Below are positions 59,293 through 64,000 of a DNA stretch of 64,000 nucleotides, piece after piece (the first letter of the stretch is position 1; every line of letters starts with the position of its first letter). The DNA is taken from positions 151,787,641 through 151,851,640 of the forward strand of contig NC_045428.1 in NCBI RefSeq assembly GCF_902635505.1, given 5' to 3'. A program made the position numbers and the translations under genes. This DNA is from Sarcophilus harrisii. Taxonomy: Eukaryota; Chordata; Mammalia; Dasyuromorphia; Dasyuridae. The notes under the pieces are model-generated. The model saw only the letters and a program-made list of their open reading frames with translations. It did not search any database and was not told where the DNA came from.

Positions 59293-60258
59293 CTTTTTTT
59301 TTTTAATTTAATAGCCTTTTATTTACAGGTTATATGCATGGGTAACTTTACAGCATTAATAATTGCCAAACCTCTTGTTCCAATTTTTCACCTCTTACCC
59401 CTCCACCCCCTCCCCTAGATGGCAGGATGACCAGTAGATGTTAAATACATTAAAATATAAATTAGATACACAATAAGTATACATGACCAAAACGTTATTT
59501 TGCTGTACAAAAAGAATCAGACTCTGAAATATTGTACAATTAGCTTGTGAAGGAAATCAAAAATGCAGGTGTGCATAAATATAGGGATTGGGAATTCAAT
59601 GTAATGGTTTTTAGTCATCTCCCAGAGTTCTTTCTCTGGGCGTAGCTGGTTCAGTTCATTACTGCTCCATTGGAAATGATTTGGTTGATCCCGTTGCTGA
59701 GGATGGCCAGGTCCGTCAGAACTGGTCATCATATAATATTGTTGTTGAAGTATATAATGATCTCATTGGTCCTGCTCATTTCACTCAGCATCAGTTCGTG
59801 TAAGTCTCTCCAGGCCTTTCTGAAATCATCCTGTTGGTCATTTCTTACAGAACAGTAATATTCCATAATATTCATATACCACAATTTATTCAGCCATTCT
59901 CCAACTGATGGACATCCATTCAGTTTCCAGTTTCTAGCCACTACAAAAAGGGCTGCCACAAACATTCGTGCACATACAGGTCCCTTTGCCTTCTTTATAA
60001 TCTCTTTGGGATATAAGCCCAGTAGTAACACTGCTGGATCAAAGAGTATGCACAGTTTGATAACTTTTTGAGCATAGTTCCAAACTATTCTCCAAAATGA
60101 TTGGATTCGTTCACAACTCCACCAACAATGCATCAATGTCCCAGTTTTCCCACATCCCCTCCAACAATCATCATTATTTTTTCCTGTCATCTTAGCCAAT
60201 CTGACAGGTGTGTAGTGGTATCTTAGAGTTGTCTTAATTTGCATTTCTCTGATTAATA
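59293..60258 (-). mobile_element. Young L1 3' end nested in older L1
   Basis: 3' UTR and 171 uninterrupted ORF2 codons (60244-59729): [16 protein letters not shown] to [27 protein letters not shown] on the left and TTGACTTTATCTT on the right form a probable target duplication with a short deletion. Confidence 0.9.
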
Positions 60259-60261
60259 AAG

Positions 60262-61374
60262 ACTTGGATTGACTTTATCTTGGTACATGGTGTTAGGTCT
60301 GGGACAAGGCCTAGTTTCTGCCATACTAGTTTGCAATTTTCCCAGCAGTTTTTGTCAAATAGTGAGTTCTTATGCCAAAAGCTGGGGTTCTTTTGGTTTG
60401 TAAAAACACTAGATTACTATAATCATTGACTATTTCATCCTGTGAACCTAACCTATTCCACTAATCACCTACTCTATTTCTTAGTCAATACCAAATGATT
60501 TTGATGACTGCTGCTTTATAACATAGTTTTAGGTCTAGCACAGTTAGGCCACCTTCATTGGCATTTTTTTTCCATTAATTCCCTTGAAATTCCTGACCTT
60601 TGGTTCTTTCAGATGAACTTTGTTATTATTTTTTCTAGATCTGTAAAATAAATTCTTGGGAGTTTGGTTGGTATGGCACTAAATAAGTAGATTAATTTAG
60701 GGAATATTATCATTTTTATTATATTCACTCATCCTACCCATGAGCACTTGACATTTTTCCAACTGATTAAATATGACTTTATTCATGTGGAAAGTGCTTT
60801 GTAGTTGTGTTAATATAGTTCCCGACTTTCCCTTGGCAGATAGATTCCTAAATATTTTATACTATCAACAGATATTTTAAATGGAAATTCTCTCTTTCTC
60901 TTTTAATATAATTCTAACTTACCGAAGCTGTTTGGTTACCACATCTCACATTATCTGCATTTTACCAAAATAAGAGTCAAAGAGACATAGTCAAGAGAGT
61001 ATTACTTAGTCTTGGAATAAGGAAAGGGATGTGTTTAAATCCCATTTCTGAAATTTACTAAATATCTCTTGATGCTGGACTTTGTTGGTAATATATAAAA
61101 ATGCTAATGATTCATGTGGGTTTGTTTTGTATTTTGCAACTTTGCTAAAGTTATGAATTGTTTCTAGTAGTTTTTAGTTGATTCTCTAGGATTCTCTAAA
61201 AATACCATTATATCATCTGCAAAGAGTGATAGTTTGGTTTCCTCATTGCCTACTCTAATTCCTTTAATCTCTTTTTCTTCACTTATTGCCAAAGTTAACA
61301 TTTCTAATGCAATACTGAATAGTAATGGTGATAATGGGCAACCTTGTTTCACCCCTGATCTTATTGGGAATGGT
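60262..61374 (-). mobile_element. L1 ORF2 body (continuation of host L1)
   Basis: Reverse-transcriptase part: minus-strand frame 61352-61164 includes [18 protein letters not shown], an intact FADD box. Interrupted by a 160-bp foreign insert at 60905-61065. 5' end cut at about 61374. Confidence 0.88.
60905..61065 (-). repeat. Insert in L1: inverted copy of 53546-53706
   Basis: About 87% similar by eye over about 155 bp, reversed. L1 sequence is continuous across it if it is removed. Confidence 0.8.
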
Positions 61375-61385
61375 TCTATAAATTA

Positions 61386-62290
61386 TAGATTTTTATTTAC
61401 AAAACATATGCATGGATAATTTTTCAACATTGACCCTTGCAAAACTTTCTGTTCCAACTTTTCCTCTCCTTCCCCTCACCCTCTCCCCTAGATGGCAGGT
61501 AGTCACATACATGTTAAATATGTTAAAGTATATGTTAAATCCAGTGTATACATATTTATACGTTATCTTGCTGCACAAGAAAAATTGGATCTAGAAAGAA
61601 AGAAAAAAACCTGAGAAGGAAAACAAAAATGCAAGCAAACAATAACAGAAAGAGTGGAAATGCTATGTTGTGGTCCATACTCATTTCCCATAGATCTTTC
61701 TCTGGGTATAACTGACACTTTTCATTTCTAAATAATTGGAACTGGTTTGAATCTTCTCATTGTTGAAGAGAGCCATGTCCATCACAATTGATCATTTTAA
61801 AATTTTGTTGTTGCTGTGTATAATGATCTCCTGGTCCTGCTCATTTCACTCAGCATCAGTTTGTCTCTCCAGGCCTTTCTGAAATCATGCTGCTGATCAT
61901 TTCTTACAGAGCAATAATATTCCATAATATTCATATACCACAATTTATTCAGCCATTCTCCAACTAATTGGCATCCACTCAGTTTCCAGTTTCTGGCCAT
62001 TATAAAGAGACCTGCCACAAACATTTTGGCACATGTGGGTCCCTTTCCCTTCTTTAAGATCTCTTTGGGATATAAGCCCTGGATCAAAGGATATGTACAG
62101 TTTAATAACTTTTTGAGCATAGTTCCAAATTGCTCTCCAGAATGGTTGGATGTATTCACAATTCCACCAACAATGTATCAGTGTTTTAGTTTTCCCACAT
62201 CCCCTTCAACATTCATCTTTTCTTTTCTTTTTTTTTTATCTTTTTCTGTCATCTTAGCCAATCTGAGAGGTGTGTAGTGATATCTCAGAG
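61386..62290 (-). mobile_element. L1 3' end, second subfamily
   Basis: 3' end 'ttttatttacaaaacatatgcatggataatttttcaacattgacccttgc', then the ORF2 C-terminus ([21 protein letters not shown]). Same subfamily as 11349-12451 and the copy at the right window edge. No clear target duplication. Confidence 0.85.
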
Positions 62291-62329
62291 TTCAGACATA
62301 CATTCAATAAATACAAGTGACTATTTATT

Positions 62330-62745
62330 ACCTGCAGGATCAAATATACATTTCTTAGTTTTAAATACCAGTCTGACAAGCCATTCTATCTCCTGTCTCC
62401 ATGCTTTTGTACAGACTGTTCATGAAGGACTCTGCCTGATCACCTTTGCCTATTACCATCTCTATCTTCCTGGAAGATTCGATTCAAATGTCTTCATTTT
62501 CAGGATACTTCTCTGGTATCTCCCAGATACTCAAAACTTCTCCTCTAAAATTACCTTTTATCAATACTATTTACATTTTATATATACATAATTATTTCCA
62601 TGTTATCTCCCCCTACTAGAATGCAAGAGGGTAGTCTTTTTTTTTTTTTTTTGCTTTTCCTTATAAGCCCACATCCAACACAATGGCAGGTACACAATAA
62701 GTATGTTGATAAATGCTTATTAATTGACTGAGTAATAGCAATATC
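62330..62745 (+). mobile_element. L2 LINE 3' end
   Basis: 'ccttcctggaagattcgattcaaatgtcttc', 'tagaatgcaagagggtag', 'tggcaggtacacaataagtatgttgataaatgc'. Includes a poly(T) run at 62638-62652. Confidence 0.6.
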
Positions 62746-62789
62746 ATATAATATTCTATATAAAACATAATTTTATATATAGAATATTA

Positions 62790-63180
62790 CTGCATTTTAA
62801 GAAATCATGGACTTAAGAAAATTATGGGAAGATTTGCATTAATTTCTGTGGAGTGAAAGGAGCAGAATCAGAAGAATAGCATCCATGCTGCATATAATAA
62901 CAGAAAAAGAAAACAATACTAAAAGGCAGCCAAACTCTGATTAATTAGTGATCAATCTTGTTCCTGGAGAGCAGATGATAAAACATGTCTTCTCTCTTAG
63001 GAGAAAGGTGGAGAGCTATGAGTGTGAAAAATTGCATGTATTATTAGATATTATCAATTTGTCATTTGTTTTGTTTAACTGTTTTCCTTTGAAAGGAAGG
63101 ATCGATGTGAGAGGAGAGAGGGAAGGAAAGGCAATGTATGAAAAAAAAACTTAAAAATACATGAATAAACTTGTAAAAAA
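62790..63180 (+). mobile_element. Old L1 3' end
   Basis: 'gaaatcatggacttaagaaaattatgggaagatttgc', 'gagtgaaaggagcagaatcagaag', ending in an A-rich tail. Confidence 0.6.
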
Positions 63181-63182
63181 TC

Positions 63183-63360
63183 AGTCACATTGTGAATTGC
63201 TTTATTCTATACTGGTTTTTCTTCAATTGCTTACTGGGAAACATTGTAACATAATGATGTCTCACTATGGCTCAAAAGTGTGTCTTATGATCTCTCTTCC
63301 ATCACCTTCCTGATGTCATGGAATTCTTCAAGAATGAAGGTCAAATGACAACAATCACTA
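63183..63360 (+). mobile_element. RTE-tailed SINE fragment
   Basis: 'caccttcctgatgtcatggaattcttcaagaatgaaggtcaaatgacaacaa'. Same 3' end as 23900-24250. Confidence 0.6.
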
Positions 63361-63439
63361 TAGAACAACTGTTTAAGTACTGTCAGAACTAAATGTGAGA
63401 TGGAGTGTGACATTTGTGGTCAGTAAATTCTGATTCTTC

Positions 63440-64000
63440 TCCCCTCAAAGCCTTTATTAGCCTGCAGATGAATACAGAAATGCTTGGAAAGACTTACATG
63501 AACTGATGCTGAGTGAAATGAGCAGGACCAGGGATCATTATATACTTCAACAACGATACTGTGTGAGTATATATTCTGATGGAAGTGGATTTCTTCAACA
63601 ATGAGAGGATCCAAATCAGTTCCAATTGATCAGTAATGAACAGAACCATCTATACCCAGCAAAAGAACACTGGCAAATGAGTGTGAACCACAATATAGTA
63701 TTTACACTCCTTCTGTTATTGTTTACTTGCATTTTTGTTTTCCTTCCCGGGTTATTTTTACCTTCTTTCTAAATCTGATTTTTCTTGTGCAGGAAGATAA
63801 TGCTATAAATATATATACATATATTGTATTTAACATATACTTTAACACATTTAATATGTATGGGTCACCTGCCATCTAGGGGAGGGGGTGAGAGGAAGGA
63901 GGGAAAAAGTTGGAACAGAAGTTTTTGCAAGAGTCAATGTTGAAAAATTACCCATATATATGTTTTGTCAATAAAAAGCTATAATAAAAAAAGAAAAAAC
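63440..64000 (+). mobile_element. L1 3' end running to the window edge
   Basis: ORF2 end ([18 protein letters not shown]-like), 3' UTR, an AATAAA-type signal at about 63971 and an A-rich tail at the edge. Second subfamily, like 61386-62290. Confidence 0.85.

Noticed and set aside
1-64000. CRISPR arrays, tRNA or rRNA genes, bacterial-type operons
   Set aside because: None seen; the window is vertebrate intergenic and intronic DNA, and the tRNA-like segments are SINE heads.

Overview
This is mammalian, and very probably marsupial, genomic DNA. It is AT-rich, has no operon-like gene packing, and is filled with interspersed repeats. The L1 copies encode a recognisable mammalian L1 ORF2 C-terminus. 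They share 3' ends and a 5' UTR that I associate with metatherian L1s, and they sit among marsupial-type SINEs (tRNA-like, MIR/Ther1 CORE-type, RTE-tailed), L2 and L3/CR1-like relics, hAT MITEs and one solo LTR. I cannot name the species.

The one convincing host gene is on the minus strand between about 36.7 and 54.95 kb. Four coding exons join in frame: 54929-54735, 54440-54404, 54310-54274 and 43603-36844. They give a predicted protein of 2342 residues. A short first exon carries an N-terminal transmembrane segment, two 37-base exons follow, and one giant last exon (6.76 kb) carries over 95% of the protein. That architecture, and recurrent LExHIxxK / LExKxGxIP-type motifs, resemble the testis-expressed SPATA31 (FAM75/FAM205) family. 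The last exon has no transposon in it, although its flanks and its 10.7 kb upstream intron are crowded with them. The protein contains a duplicated three-motif module of about 160 residues, roughly eight degenerate repeats of about 55 residues, a 24-bp tandem repeat and a duplicated proline-lysine block.

Layout: 0-5.5 kb holds a hAT MITE, L2 pieces split by an old L1, and unclassified DNA. 5.5-16.3 kb holds an L1 3' end, a recent 140-bp duplication, SINEs and an old L1 with a younger L1 nested in it. 16.3-24.3 kb holds young L1s, a rearranged L1 with a solo LTR inside it, an old L1 and an RTE-tailed SINE. 24.5-29.3 kb holds an L1 with a SINE and a young L1 nested in it. 29.3-36.7 kb holds old SINEs, an old L1 and simple repeats. 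36.7-55 kb is the SPATA31-like gene. 55-64 kb holds a SINE cluster, an L2 reverse-transcriptase remnant, an L1 inverted repeat, nested L1s, and an L1 3' end that runs to the window edge.

Several L1 insertions have intact target-site duplications and closely similar sequence, so at least one L1 subfamily was active recently in this lineage.
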